From: Brucellaceae bacterium
GTDB taxonomy: Bacteria > Pseudomonadota > Alphaproteobacteria > Rhizobiales > Rhizobiaceae
Direction: 5' to 3'
Length of the DNA stretch: 64,000 bases
Assembly: GCA_020637775.1 (NCBI GenBank)
Contig: JACKJV010000005.1
Span: forward strand, 124,001 to 188,000
How positions within the stretch are numbered: position 1 is the stretch's first letter; the number at the start of each line of letters is the position of its first letter. The notes under the pieces are model-generated. The model saw nothing but the letters and a program-made list of their open reading frames with translations, did no database searches and had not been told where the DNA came from. This document shows, piece after piece, positions 21,349-30,594 of the stretch. Made by a program: the position numbers and the translations under genes.

Positions 21349-22377
21349 ATGATGGAAGATACGAACGGATCGGCGCCGGCGGATGCCTCGCCAAGCACCA
21401 TCGCCAATGACGGCAATGCCGAGGCAGCCGCCCAGGATGCAGCCGTAGTGGCCGAACAGGCGCCCGTCGCGTCCACCGCGCCAACTGCTGCCCAGATGCG
21501 CCACGATCCCCAGGCGATCGCCAAGCTGTTCGAGCAGGGCGTCTATCCCTACAAGTCCAAGATGAAGCGCGCTGCCTATGAAAAGGAAAAGGCGGCACTC
21601 CAGGTGGAATTGCTGAAGGCGCAGCGCTGGATCGAGGAAACCGGGCAGAAGGTGGTCATGCTGTTCGAGGGGCGCGATGCGGCCGGCAAGGGCGGCACGA
21701 TCAAGCGCTTCATGGAGCATCTCAATCCGCGCGCGGCAACCGTGGTGGCGCTGCCGAAGCCGACGGAACGCGAGAAGACGCAGTGGTTTTTCCAGCGCTA
21801 TATCCAGCACCTTCCGGGAGCCGGCGAAATGGTGCTGTTCGACCGATCCTGGTACAATCGCGCAGGCGTCGAGCGGGTGATGGGCTTCTGCACGCCGAGC
21901 GAATATCTCGAATTCATGCGCGAGGCGCCGGAAGTGGAAAAGATGCTCGCACGTTCGGGCATCCGTCTCTACAAGTACTGGTTTTCGGTTACCCAGGAAG
22001 AGCAATACCGGCGCTTCAAGGCGCGCGAGACCGACCCGCTGAAACAGTGGAAGCTCTCACCGGTAGACAAGGCCTCGCTCGACAAGTGGGACGACTATAC
22101 CGAGGCCAAGGAGGCGATGTTCTTCTATACCGATACCGCAGATGCCCCCTGGACCATCATCAAGTCCAATTGCAAGAAGCGGGCGCGGCTCAACACGATG
22201 CGCCACTTCCTTTATTCCCTGCCCTATCCCAACAAGAACCGCCATGTCGTGCATGCGCCCGATCCGCTGATCGTGGGCTCGACGCATCACGTGATCGGCC
22301 AGGACGACCATATTCTCGGCAAGATGCTGCATCCGGATCTGCGGAAAGCCAATGGCGCGGCGGCAAACGCCGGCTGA
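21349..22377 (+). CDS. ppk2: Polyphosphate kinase 2 family protein
   Basis: Transfers phosphate between polyphosphate and nucleoside di- or monophosphates in the cytosol. The P-loop GRDAAGKGGTIKRF starts near residue 108 and the lid/Walker B region VLFDRSWYNRAGVE near 163. Other family blocks are YKYWFSVTQEEQ and SPVDKASLDKWDDYTEAK. The first 60 residues are a variable Ala-rich leader. The ATG at 21349 was preferred over that at 21331 because AGGAGGG lies at proper distance before it. The total is 342 residues. Which nucleotide is favoured cannot be told. Confidence 0.92.
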   Translation: MMEDTNGSAPADASPSTIANDGNAEAAAQDAAVVAEQAPVASTAPTAAQMRHDPQAIAKLFEQGVYPYKSKMKRAAYEKEKAALQVELLKAQRWIEETGQKVVMLFEGRDAAGKGGTIKRFMEHLNPRAATVVALPKPTEREKTQWFFQRYIQHLPGAGEMVLFDRSWYNRAGVERVMGFCTPSEYLEFMREAPEVEKMLARSGIRLYKYWFSVTQEEQYRRFKARETDPLKQWKLSPVDKASLDKWDDYTEAKEAMFFYTDTADAPWTIIKSNCKKRARLNTMRHFLYSLPYPNKNRHVVHAPDPLIVGSTHHVIGQDDHILGKMLHPDLRKANGAAANAG

Positions 22378-22400
22378 ACGGTTCTGCTTTGAGAAAACGC

Positions 22401-22429
22401 AATGGCCGGGCGCACTGCGCCCGGCCATT
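22401..22429. terminator. Bidirectional terminator between ppk2 and valS
   Basis: A 13-base-pair perfect stem built from AATGGCCGGGCGC and its complement with the loop ACT, flanked by A and T runs. It lies 24 bases after the ppk2 stop and 57 bases after the converging valS stop. Confidence 0.8.
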
Positions 22430-22485
22430 TCCTGTCCAGCACGGCCATCATGCGGGGTGCCGGGCGGCTTGCGCCCGTCCCTCGC

Positions 22486-25329
22486 CTATCCGGCTTCGCG
22501 CAGGCGCTGAAGCGCCGTTTCCAGCCGCGCGGCGGTTTCCTTCGCCTCGGTCAGTTTTTCACGTTCGGCATCCACGACCTCCGGCTTGGCATTGGCAACG
22601 AATTTCTCGTTCGCCAGCTTCTTCTCGATGCGTGCGGCCTCGTCGGCGGCCTTGGCATGAGCCTTTTCCAGCCGGGCGGTCTCGGCCTTGAGGTCGATCA
22701 GGTCGCCGAGCGGGAGGCAAACGGTCGCCTCGCCGACAACGATCTGGGCGGCACCGCGCGGCGCCTCGTCGGCCGTGGCAATGCTCTCGATGCGCGCCAG
22801 CCGCCTGATGGCCGCGTCATGGCGCTCCAGCCGGGCCCGGGTCGCTGCATTGGCGCCGGTGATGACCAGCGGCGCCATCGCGCCGGCCGGCACGTTCATC
22901 TCGGCACGAACCGAGCGCACGCCCGATACCAGGTCGACCAGCCAGTTGATGTCGGCGGCCGCCTCGCCATCCTCGAAGGCGGGTTGCGGCCATGCGGCAT
23001 GGCACAGCAATCCGTCGCGGGCGGCGGTGTGGTCCCACAACTCCTCCGTCATGAAGGGCATGAAGGGGTGGAGAAGCTTGTACGTCTCCTCCAGGACATG
23101 GGCTGCGCAGGCGCGCGCTTCCGCCTTGGCGGTCTCGTCCTCGCCGTTGAAGACGGGTTTCAGCAGTTCCAGGTACCAGTCGCAGACCTGGTTCCAGACG
23201 AAGCGGTAAACCGCGCCCGCCGCGTCGTTGAACCGGTAGGCTTCAATCGCCTGGGTGACGGTGCGCGACGTGCGGGTCAGTTCGGAGAGGATCCAGCGGT
23301 TCACCGGGTCGGCTGCCGTTTCGGGCGCGAAACCGGGATCGCGGCTGACGCCGTTCATCTCGGCGAAGCGGGTCGCGTTCCACAGCTTGGTGCCGAAATT
23401 GCGGTAGCCGGCGATGCGGGCCGGATCCAGCTTCACGTCGCGGCCCTGGGCCGCCATGATCGCCAGCGTGAACCGCAGCGCGTCGGCGCCATAGTCGTCG
23501 ATCAGTTCCAGCGGATCGATGACGTTTCCCTTCGACTTCGACATCTTGGCGCCGTTCTTGTCGCGAACCAGCGCATGGACATAGACCGTGTGGAACGGCT
23601 CCTCGTCCATGAAATGCAGACCCATCATCATCATCCGGGCGACCCAGAAGAAGATGATGTCGAAACCGGTGACCAGCACGTCCGTCTGGTAGTATTTCTT
23701 CAGTTCGGGCGTCTTGTCGGGCCAGCCGAGCGTGGAGAACGGCCAAAGGGCGGACGAGAACCACGTGTCGAGCACGTCCTCGTCGCGTTCCAGGATCTCG
23801 CCCGGACGGAAGTTCTCCAGCTTCTCCTCGACCCAGGCCTTCCACGGCCCTTCATGCGAGATATAGTGCTGAATGGCCGCTTCGAGCGCCGTTTCCTCGT
23901 CCTTTTCCACGAAAACCTGGCCGTCCGGGCCGTACCAGGCCGGGATCTGGTGTCCCCACCAGAGCTGGCGGGAAATGCACCAGGGCTGGATGTTCTCCAT
24001 CCAGTCGAAATAGGTCTTCTCCCAGTTCTTCGGCACGAAGTTCGTGCGCCCTTCCCGCACGGCGGCGATGGCCGGCCTGGCGAGTTCGGCCGCGTTCACA
24101 TACCATTGGTCGGTCAGGTAGGGCTCGATCGGCACACCGCCACGGTCGCCATGGGGGACCATGTGGACATGCGGCTCGACGGCTGCCAGCAGACCCAGTT
24201 CGTCCATCTTGGCGACCACGAGCCTGCGCGCCTCGAAACGGTCCTTTCCGTCAAGATCCTCCAGCGTCTGGAGCAGCTTGCCTTCCTGCCGCAAGCCTTC
24301 CAGAAACGCATCATTCTCCTTGAGCGTGATCCGGCCATCAATGGTCATGATGTTGATGGCCGGCAGGTCGTGACGCTTGCCGACGTCGAAATCGTTGAAA
24401 TCGTGGGCCGGCGTCATCTTCACCGCTCCGGTGCCCGCTTCCGGGTCCGGATATTCGTCGGCCACGATGGGGATGCGCCGTCCGACCAGCGGCAGGATGA
24501 CGTGCTTGCCGACCAGATCGCGGTAACGCGGATCGTCGGGATGGACCGCCACGCCGGTGTCGCCGAGCATGGTCTCGGGCCGCGTTGTGGCGACAACGAG
24601 ATAGTCGCGCGTCTCGTAGCCGGCGGGCTCGCCGTCGGAGGGCTTCCACGCGATGCGGTTGCCTTCCTCGTCGAGATTGTAGGGGTGCTCGTATGTCAGG
24701 CCATCAGCCAGCGGATAACGGAAATGCCAAAGGTTGCCTTTGGTCTCGATCTGCTCGACCTCAAGGTCAGAGATCGCCGTCAGCAGCCTGGGATCCCAGT
24801 TGACAAGGCGCTTGTCCTTGTAAATCAGCCCTTCCTTGTAAAGCGTGACAAAGACTTCAAGAACGGCTTTCGAGAGGCCTTCATCCATGGTGAAGCGCTC
24901 GCGCGCCCAGTCGCAGGAAGCGCCCAGCCTCTTGAGCTGGTTGAAGATCATGCCGCCGGACTCGTCCTTCCACTGCCAGACGCGCTCGACAAAGGCTTCG
25001 CGCCCCAGGTCGCGGCGGTGCGGCTCCTGGCGCTCGGCCAGTTGACGTTCCACCACCATTTGCGTGGCAATGCCCGCATGGTCCATGCCCGGCTGCCAGA
25101 GCACGTCCTTGCCCCGCATGCGCTCGAAACGGACAAGGATATCCTGCAGCGTATTGTTCAACGCATGACCCATGTGCAGCGATCCGGTGACATTGGGCGG
25201 CGGGATCACGATACAGAAGGTCTCCGCGCCCGGTTCGGCGCCGGTGCCGGCGCGGAACGCATCGGCCTCATCCCATTTCTTCGCGATCCGGGGCTCGATG
25301 GCCGCCGCGTCATAGGTCTTGTCAAGCAT
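22486..25329 (-). CDS. valS: Valyl-tRNA synthetase
   Basis: A class I synthetase with editing domain. The HIGH motif is HMGH (52-55) in PPNVTGSLHMGHALNNT, and KMSKS is near residue 595 in GAKMSKSKGNVIDP. The editing domain carries TTRPETMLGDTGVAVHPDD. A C-terminal coiled coil (LEKAHAKAADEAARIEKKLA) closes the protein. The ATG at 25329 (MLDKTYDAAAIEPR) gives 947 residues; the open frame extends farther but without family similarity. It stands before popZ and tolC as in relatives. Confidence 0.97.
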   Translation of the reverse strand: MLDKTYDAAAIEPRIAKKWDEADAFRAGTGAEPGAETFCIVIPPPNVTGSLHMGHALNNTLQDILVRFERMRGKDVLWQPGMDHAGIATQMVVERQLAERQEPHRRDLGREAFVERVWQWKDESGGMIFNQLKRLGASCDWARERFTMDEGLSKAVLEVFVTLYKEGLIYKDKRLVNWDPRLLTAISDLEVEQIETKGNLWHFRYPLADGLTYEHPYNLDEEGNRIAWKPSDGEPAGYETRDYLVVATTRPETMLGDTGVAVHPDDPRYRDLVGKHVILPLVGRRIPIVADEYPDPEAGTGAVKMTPAHDFNDFDVGKRHDLPAINIMTIDGRITLKENDAFLEGLRQEGKLLQTLEDLDGKDRFEARRLVVAKMDELGLLAAVEPHVHMVPHGDRGGVPIEPYLTDQWYVNAAELARPAIAAVREGRTNFVPKNWEKTYFDWMENIQPWCISRQLWWGHQIPAWYGPDGQVFVEKDEETALEAAIQHYISHEGPWKAWVEEKLENFRPGEILERDEDVLDTWFSSALWPFSTLGWPDKTPELKKYYQTDVLVTGFDIIFFWVARMMMMGLHFMDEEPFHTVYVHALVRDKNGAKMSKSKGNVIDPLELIDDYGADALRFTLAIMAAQGRDVKLDPARIAGYRNFGTKLWNATRFAEMNGVSRDPGFAPETAADPVNRWILSELTRTSRTVTQAIEAYRFNDAAGAVYRFVWNQVCDWYLELLKPVFNGEDETAKAEARACAAHVLEETYKLLHPFMPFMTEELWDHTAARDGLLCHAAWPQPAFEDGEAAADINWLVDLVSGVRSVRAEMNVPAGAMAPLVITGANAATRARLERHDAAIRRLARIESIATADEAPRGAAQIVVGEATVCLPLGDLIDLKAETARLEKAHAKAADEAARIEKKLANEKFVANAKPEVVDAEREKLTEAKETAARLETALQRLREAG

Positions 25330-25434
25330 GAATAACCTGCTGGAGCATCGGATAAAGATGATGGCTGGTAAATCCGAACGCCCGCGCCAAGTCAACCGCA
25401 CGCCGGTGGCAATCAGCCGCGCGTCGCGGTCGAA

Positions 25435-25815
25435 TCAAGGGAAGCGGCGGCTGGCCTTTGCCGTCGCGAGCGTCTTGCCGCCGGAATCGAGTGCCTCGAC
25501 CGAAAACCGGTAGGTATGCGGGCTCGGCGGACACGGACCCTTGTAGCGGAAAGCGCCATAGGGCAGCGTCGCGCTGCTTCCGCCGCTCCATTTCACTGTG
25601 CCGCCGCCATGGGGATAATCGGGCTTGTCCAGGTCGACCATGCGAAAGCGCAACCTTGCGGTGCCTTTCGGAACCGCCGACAACTTCATCGGCGGCGATT
25701 TCGCGTCAAAGCATTTCTTCGTCGGACCCCAGGAAAAACTCAGGCCCATGGCCGAGGCCGGCAAGGCGAAGGTCACGCCAGCCATCACCATTGCCATGAA
25801 AAGGGTTCGCACCAT
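25435..25815 (-). CDS. Small secreted PEBP/YbhB-like protein
   Basis: A 126-residue protein with a signal peptide (MVRTLFMAMVMAGVTFALPA, cut after ASA). The rest resembles a shortened phosphatidylethanolamine-binding-protein fold, with KCFDAKSPPMKL, RFRMVDLDKPDYPHGGG and the segment YKGPCPPSPHTYRFSVEALD. The start at 25815 is supported by GGAGG at the right spacing. The role is unknown; a ligand-binding function in the periplasm is a guess. It lies between valS and popZ. Confidence 0.8.
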   Translation of the reverse strand: MVRTLFMAMVMAGVTFALPASAMGLSFSWGPTKKCFDAKSPPMKLSAVPKGTARLRFRMVDLDKPDYPHGGGTVKWSGGSSATLPYGAFRYKGPCPPSPHTYRFSVEALDSGGKTLATAKASRRFP

Positions 25816-25972
25816 GTCGTCTTTCCTCCGCTTGTTCATCCCGGGCGGAAGGATCCCCCGCCATGGACGGCTTGGCAAGCGGCAGGGATGCGACATTTTT
25901 CCCGATCGGCGGGCACGATCAAACCCTAAAAGGCGGCCGTACCGGAACGCCCGGTCAGGCCGCCGGTTGCCG

Positions 25973-26749
25973 TCAGCCGCGCGCGATGCGCTCTATTTCC
26001 TCGCGAACCAGCCGTTCGACGAGAACCGGAAGATTGTTGTCCAGCCAGTCCTGCAACATGGGACGCAGCATTTCCTGCGCCATCTCGTCGAAGCTTTTCT
26101 GGCGCGAGGCCATGAAGGCTTCCTTCAGTTCATCGAAAGAGCCAGCGACCTGGCGGCCGGCATCCGGTGACATGAGCGCGGCCCGCGCGCCATTCAGCGC
26201 GACGGTCTCCGACCGGCCGGTCGTGACATGCTCATCCGGAAATTCCGGGGCAGCCTGTTGCGGCTGCACCGGCCCGGCCTGCGCCGTCGCCTCGGCATGA
26301 AACGCCGCCGGCTCACCGGTTGTCGATGCAGCCATTTCGTCATCGCCTTCCAGCGCCGGCGTCATGTCGGTGCCGGGTTCCACATCCTGCGCGGTGGCAT
26401 CGAAGGACGAATCCGGGTCTTCTTCCTCCCGGTCCTCGCGCGCCAACCTGCGCTGGACTTCGGCCAGCGTGATGGCGGCCGATGCCATGCCCGGTCCGGC
26501 GACCTGGGTCTCGGCCTCATCGTCCGGCTCGTTGCCCATATCGGCGATGGCGTCGCGAAAGGCCGAGATGTCGGCTTCACGCCGCACCTGAACCGGCTCG
26601 CTGGCCGCGGCTTCGGCTGGCTTCTGGGGCGCAACGGCTGCCGGTGGCGCATCGTCGCGCGTGTGTTCGGTTTCCTCAATGATCTTGCGAATGGAGGCGA
26701 GTATTTCCTCCATCGAGGGTTCGCGTTGCGCGCCGCCTGCCTGTGCCAT
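25973..26749 (-). CDS. popZ: PopZ/DUF2497 polar organising protein
   Basis: Forms a polar scaffold that anchors the origin of replication in alphaproteobacteria. The N-terminal helix is EPSMEEILASIRKIIEE, the centre is acidic and Pro/Ala-rich, and the C-terminal oligomerisation helices are FDEMAQEMLRPMLQDWLDNN and LVERLVREEIERIA. This three-part plan is diagnostic. With the ATG at 26749 the length is 258 residues. The position next to valS and tolC is the conserved rhizobial one. Confidence 0.9.
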   Translation of the reverse strand: MAQAGGAQREPSMEEILASIRKIIEETEHTRDDAPPAAVAPQKPAEAAASEPVQVRREADISAFRDAIADMGNEPDDEAETQVAGPGMASAAITLAEVQRRLAREDREEEDPDSSFDATAQDVEPGTDMTPALEGDDEMAASTTGEPAAFHAEATAQAGPVQPQQAAPEFPDEHVTTGRSETVALNGARAALMSPDAGRQVAGSFDELKEAFMASRQKSFDEMAQEMLRPMLQDWLDNNLPVLVERLVREEIERIARG

Positions 26750-26904
26750 CGCCTGTCTGCCGCCTTTGACCTGCTGCCTGTCTGCCGAAACCGCGTCCCG
26801 GCGTCGAATCATTCATCAAGCGTAGACGAGGTTCCGGCAAATGAGAATCCCCGCTTCCGATCCCCTGCAACTTGCCAACAGCTTTTCGCAGACAGCGGCG
26901 CCAA

Positions 26905-26932
26905 AGAAAAAAGCCGCCCGGCGGCGGCTTTT
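26905..26932 (-). terminator. Rho-independent terminator of tolC
   Basis: Arms AAAAGCCGCC (26909-26918) and GGCGGCTTTT (26923-26932) enclose a four-base loop. On the minus strand the hairpin is followed by a T tract. It is 26 bases past the tolC stop. Confidence 0.8.
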
Positions 26933-26958
26933 CGTCGTGGTTGCTGGTCTTTCCCGTC

Positions 26959-28341
26959 TCAACGGCCGTCAGGCGTGCGCAGGCCGTACCACTTGTCCTT
27001 GACCGCCTCGTAGTGCTCTTCGGGCTTGTACTCGACAACCTGAAGGTTGAGCTTGGGCACCGAAAGGTCGCCGGTCGACGACAGGATGGCATAGCTGGCA
27101 ACGACAAGATCGCGCTCGGCCTGAAGCAGGGTGAGCTGCGCGGTGATCACGTCGGCCTGTGCGTTCAACACGTCCAATGTGGTGCGCTGACCGACATTGC
27201 GCTCTTCAATCACGCCGTTCAGGGCAAGACGGGCCGCACTCACGAGGTCCTTGTTGGCGACAAGCGCCGTCTTGGCCGCCATGTACTGGTGCCAGGCCGC
27301 CGTCGCGTTCTGCCGGAGCTGGTCGCGCACGACATCGATATTGATCTGCGCCTGCCCGAGCTGCTCCTTGGACTGGCGAACCGTCGCGGAGGCACGGCCA
27401 CCCTGATAGATCGGCACGCGGACGGTCAGACCCACGCTGCCGGAATCGTATTCCTGGTAATTGTGGGTGTTTGGCGCCGTGATCTGGTTACGGTAGTTGC
27501 GGCTCAGATTGGCTTCGGCCGACACCTGCGGCAGAAATGCCCCTTCATTGGTCTTGACCACATAGGCTGCGGCATCCGCCAGATACTTGTTCGCCTGGAT
27601 GGCCGGGTGATTTGCCTCGGCGCGCGCCAGAACGCTGTCGAGCGACGGCGGCAAGAGCCGGTCGAGCGGGGAAGCCGGGCTGAGCTTGCCGGGCTCGTTG
27701 CCGATGATCTGGCGATAGGTCGCCTCGCTCGCACGGGCCTGGGCCTGGGCGGCGGAAAGCTGGGCACGGGCCGCCGACCGGCTGGCCTCGGCCTGCGCGA
27801 CATCGGTTCGTGTTCCCTCGCCGACGTCGAAACGCGAGCGGGCCGCGCGGACCTGCTCTTCCAGGAATTCGAGGTTGCGCTGGCGCAGAACGGCGATCTG
27901 ACGGTCGCGGATGACGTCCATATAGGCCGAAGCAGCATCAAAAAAGACGTTCTGACCGGAATTGCGAAGGTTCTCGCGCGCGGCGAGGACACGGGCCTTT
28001 GCGGCCTTCACCGAGTTGCGCGTCTGGAAACCGTCGAAAAGCGCCTGCGAAATCGAGATGCCGAAGCTGCCGGTCGAGAGCCTGGCGCCGCCATTCAGGC
28101 CGCTATAGCTGTAATTGATGGAGCCGACGCCATTGATGACGGGACGGTAGCCCGACTTGGCGATCGCCACGCCCTCATCCTGGATCCGGACACCCGCACG
28201 GTCCGAATTGAGCTGCGAATTGTTGGCATAGGCTTTCTGCAACGCGCCTATGATGGTTTCGGCAGATACGGAACCCGCCGGCCACGCAATCATCGGCATG
28301 ACAGCGACAATCGCCTTCAGTGTGATGGACAAACGCGCCAC
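26959..28341 (-). CDS. tolC: TolC-family outer-membrane efflux protein
   Basis: The outer-membrane channel for tripartite efflux and type I secretion. After a signal peptide ending near SVSA come two repeats of the outer-membrane efflux domain, with ETIIGALQKAYANNSQLNSD, NVFFDAASAYMDVIRDRQ and AGRSRFDVGEGTRTDVAQAE-like segments. The GTG at 28341 was chosen: it has AAAGGTGA six bases upstream and places the signal peptide at the N-terminus, giving 460 residues. It lies downstream of the PIMT-like gene, as in other rhizobia. Confidence 0.92.
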   Translation of the reverse strand: MARLSITLKAIVAVMPMIAWPAGSVSAETIIGALQKAYANNSQLNSDRAGVRIQDEGVAIAKSGYRPVINGVGSINYSYSGLNGGARLSTGSFGISISQALFDGFQTRNSVKAAKARVLAARENLRNSGQNVFFDAASAYMDVIRDRQIAVLRQRNLEFLEEQVRAARSRFDVGEGTRTDVAQAEASRSAARAQLSAAQAQARASEATYRQIIGNEPGKLSPASPLDRLLPPSLDSVLARAEANHPAIQANKYLADAAAYVVKTNEGAFLPQVSAEANLSRNYRNQITAPNTHNYQEYDSGSVGLTVRVPIYQGGRASATVRQSKEQLGQAQINIDVVRDQLRQNATAAWHQYMAAKTALVANKDLVSAARLALNGVIEERNVGQRTTLDVLNAQADVITAQLTLLQAERDLVVASYAILSSTGDLSVPKLNLQVVEYKPEEHYEAVKDKWYGLRTPDGR

Positions 28342-28460
28342 AACTTCACCTTTCAGTACTTTGGTCGGTGCTTCTCTCTCATTCCCGGTCCCGGCCCCCA
28401 CCGGGTCAAGAGCGCTGCCCGCGCTCCGCCTTCAAATGCAAGCGCATTTGTACAGTGAAG

Positions 28461-29117
28461 TCAAAACTGAAATTGAACCTTCGGCTCAAAACCCGGCAAC
28501 AGGCGGACAGAACAGTTGAAGGCCCTGCGCCCTGAAACCACGTTGCCATCCCTGACGTATATGCTTGCAACGCCTGCGTTCCCCACACCTTCTACAGCAA
28601 CGAGACGCCCGCCGTCACGCAATTGGTCCTTGAGCGCCTGCGGCACTTCGTCCACCGCGCCGTCGATCAGGATGACGTCGTAGGGCGCTTCCTGCGCACA
28701 TCCATCGCGCAGCGGACGGTTGAGAACGACGACATTGTCATAACCAAGTTCGGACAACGCATCGGTTGCCCTGGCCGCCAGATCCTCATCGGCCTCGATG
28801 GCGATAACCGAGGAGGCCAGCCGGGACAGGATCGCAGCCGAATAGCCCGTCGTGCAGCCGACATCGAGAACGACATCGTCCGGCTTGATCGCTGCAAGCT
28901 GCACCAGCTTGCCCAGCGGCGAAGGCTCCATCAGGTAGCGGCCGGCTGCGACCTCGATGTCCTCGTCGATATAGGCGAGGTCACGCTTGCGCGCCGGCAC
29001 GAAAGCCTCCCGCGGGACGGACAGGAATGCTTCGAGCACGTCCAGCGCGGATATGCTTGTCGTGCGAAGCTGGCTGTCCACCATATGGCGGCGAAGGAGC
29101 GAGAAATCCGAAGTCAT
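28461..29117 (-). CDS. PIMT-like SAM-dependent methyltransferase
   Basis: A second member of the protein-isoaspartate methyltransferase family, 218 residues. It begins MTSDFSLLRRHMVDSQLRT and keeps EAFVP. Motif I is altered to DVGCTTGYSA (85-94), where the true repair enzymes read IGTGSGY. This variant is regularly found beside tolC in Rhizobiales and its substrate is unproven. The ATG at 29117 was preferred to an upstream one because the similarity starts there. It is 119 bases upstream of tolC and probably co-transcribed. Confidence 0.88.
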   Translation of the reverse strand: MTSDFSLLRRHMVDSQLRTTSISALDVLEAFLSVPREAFVPARKRDLAYIDEDIEVAAGRYLMEPSPLGKLVQLAAIKPDDVVLDVGCTTGYSAAILSRLASSVIAIEADEDLAARATDALSELGYDNVVVLNRPLRDGCAQEAPYDVILIDGAVDEVPQALKDQLRDGGRLVAVEGVGNAGVASIYVRDGNVVSGRRAFNCSVRLLPGFEPKVQFQF

Positions 29118-29279
29118 GTTACCTGCCCATCTGCGTTCCGGCACTTGACCGGCCGGCTTCCTGCTTCACCGTCCCTGCCCGCCAGCGGATGGGGTTTCCG
29201 GTGTGCAGACGGGGCACCACGGGACAAATCAGCCCGACATTCCGGCACTTGTGAAAGTCCGGAACAATAAAAAGCGCGC

Positions 29280-29353
29280 TGGAGGCCTCGCCCGGAATCG
29301 AACCGGGGTGCAAGGATTTGCAGTCCTCTGCGTAACCACTCCGCCACGAGGCC
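29280..29353 (-). tRNA. tRNA-Cys (GCA)
   Basis: A complete cloverleaf is visible on the minus strand. The acceptor arms GGCCTCG and CGAGGCC pair perfectly, the T-arm reads GGTTCGATTCC, and the anticodon GCA is at 29319-29321. The discriminator T is at 29283 and CCA is encoded at 29280-29282. Confidence 0.96.
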
Positions 29354-29585
29354 GCCACACGTCTCGCCCGCAAGTGCGGGCACCGCTTTTTCGCTGCGCC
29401 CCGGCAACGCCCTTGCGACAGCGCGAACCGAATAGACCGTTGGGCGGGGACCCGCAAGAGGGAAATCGCGTTCAACAGCCGACCGATGCGGATTATCCCA
29501 AATTGCTGCCGCACTGTTGCAAAGGACAGACACTTCGCACGCGCACGGCATCTGCGCGGAGCCGGCGCCTGGCAATTCGGTCGAT

Positions 29586-29879
29586 TCAGCGGGTTTGGCC
29601 GCGCCCGTTGCCGCCGCCATTGCCGTTGCGCCGCCCCCATTTCACCGCGGCTCGCCGCCGCCAGCGCCGGATGGAGGGCGAATCATGGCTCAACACCAGA
29701 AGCCCGAGCGGAATCATCCAGAATCCGAGAACGGGCAAAAAGCCGAGGAAACCGAAGGCCACCAAGGCGAAGCCGAGGGACCGGCGGACAATCACCGAAC
29801 GCGGCAGGTGATAGGCCCGGCCGAACAGATGCATGCGCGGCCGGGCCGGTTTTCTTTCGCTTTCCATCAGCAGCCGCAT
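29586..29879 (-). CDS. PGPGW-type small membrane protein
   Basis: A 97-residue protein with a basic N-terminus, a pair of membrane segments (SLGFALVAFGFLGFLPVLGF and MIPLGLLVLS) and an Arg-rich tail. The core GFLPVLGFWMIPLGLLVLS fits the putative PGPGW transmembrane family of unknown function. The ATG at 29867 (MESERKPARP) is an alternative start. It sits alone between the two tRNA genes. Confidence 0.7.
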   Translation of the reverse strand: MRLLMESERKPARPRMHLFGRAYHLPRSVIVRRSLGFALVAFGFLGFLPVLGFWMIPLGLLVLSHDSPSIRRWRRRAAVKWGRRNGNGGGNGRGQTR

Positions 29880-30065
29880 TCGCCTTTCCCATGTTTCCAG
29901 CCTGCGCGTCCGGCGAAGGGTTCGCGCGGGCAACTGGCCGGTCTGCAGACGATGTAGGTGCCCTCCCGGTCGGCTCAAACGGTTTTCAACATTTTTTTGA
30001 TTTTGCGCCTTGGCAAAACCGAATCCGGTTTGCTATAGGCAGCGCACTCCAACGCGAGCAGGCCT

Positions 30066-30140
30066 TCCCCGGTAGCTCAGTGGTAGAGCAACCGGCTGTT
30101 AACCGGTTGGTCGCTGGTTCGAATCCGGCCCGGGGAGCCA
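30066..30140 (+). tRNA. tRNA-Asn (GTT)
   Basis: Complete tRNA. The acceptor stems are TCCCCGG and CCGGGGA, the D-arm is GCTCAGTGGTAGAGC, and the anticodon GTT is at 30098-30100 in CTGTTAACC. The T-arm is GGTTCGAATCC, the discriminator is G, and CCA is encoded. It marks the last recognisable core gene before the accessory region. Confidence 0.97.
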
Positions 30141-30594
30141 ACCTTTTCAAAAAGTTAGCTAGAAGTTTCAAGGCATGCGAAAGCGGCCCAAAGCCAAGTG
30201 GCGTCATCTTGGCAATGCAGTCTGCAACGCGCCTGGCGAAACGGAAAAGCCCGACGCAATGGCCGATCGATCCTGATGGGGACATGGCCGGCAATATCGC
30301 GCCGGGTGAGCGTTACACGAACATTCGCCAGCCGGTTTATCCACACCGCCTCGACTGCATAGTCGTTTCATGCCCTGGAAGCGCACGTGGCCCGACAAGC
30401 CGCATGATTCCGTCTTTTCCCGCCATTGCGTGGACATTGGCCGCAGATTCCGGCTCCACGACGGCAAGCGGTGGAGACGGCATGAATTTAAGCAAATTTG
30501 AATGTATGCAAACGATATTTACACCGCAAGCGGGGCTGCGTTAGAGATCAGACCGGTATGAATGGGGCAGGCAAGACGCGGATCGGTGGGGCGC
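30141..30594. other. 454-base gap after tRNA-Asn, no clear gene
   Basis: No reading frame with recognisable coding character was found. Base composition drops in GC toward its right end (around 30480-30530), just before the mosaic secreted protein, and a promoter for that gene probably lies there. No repeat of the tRNA end and no integrase remnant was seen. Confidence 0.5.

Noticed and set aside
22402..25335. A 977-codon open frame on the plus strand opposite valS
   Set aside because: valS is intact on the other strand with all motifs; the antisense product has no recognisable domain or start site.
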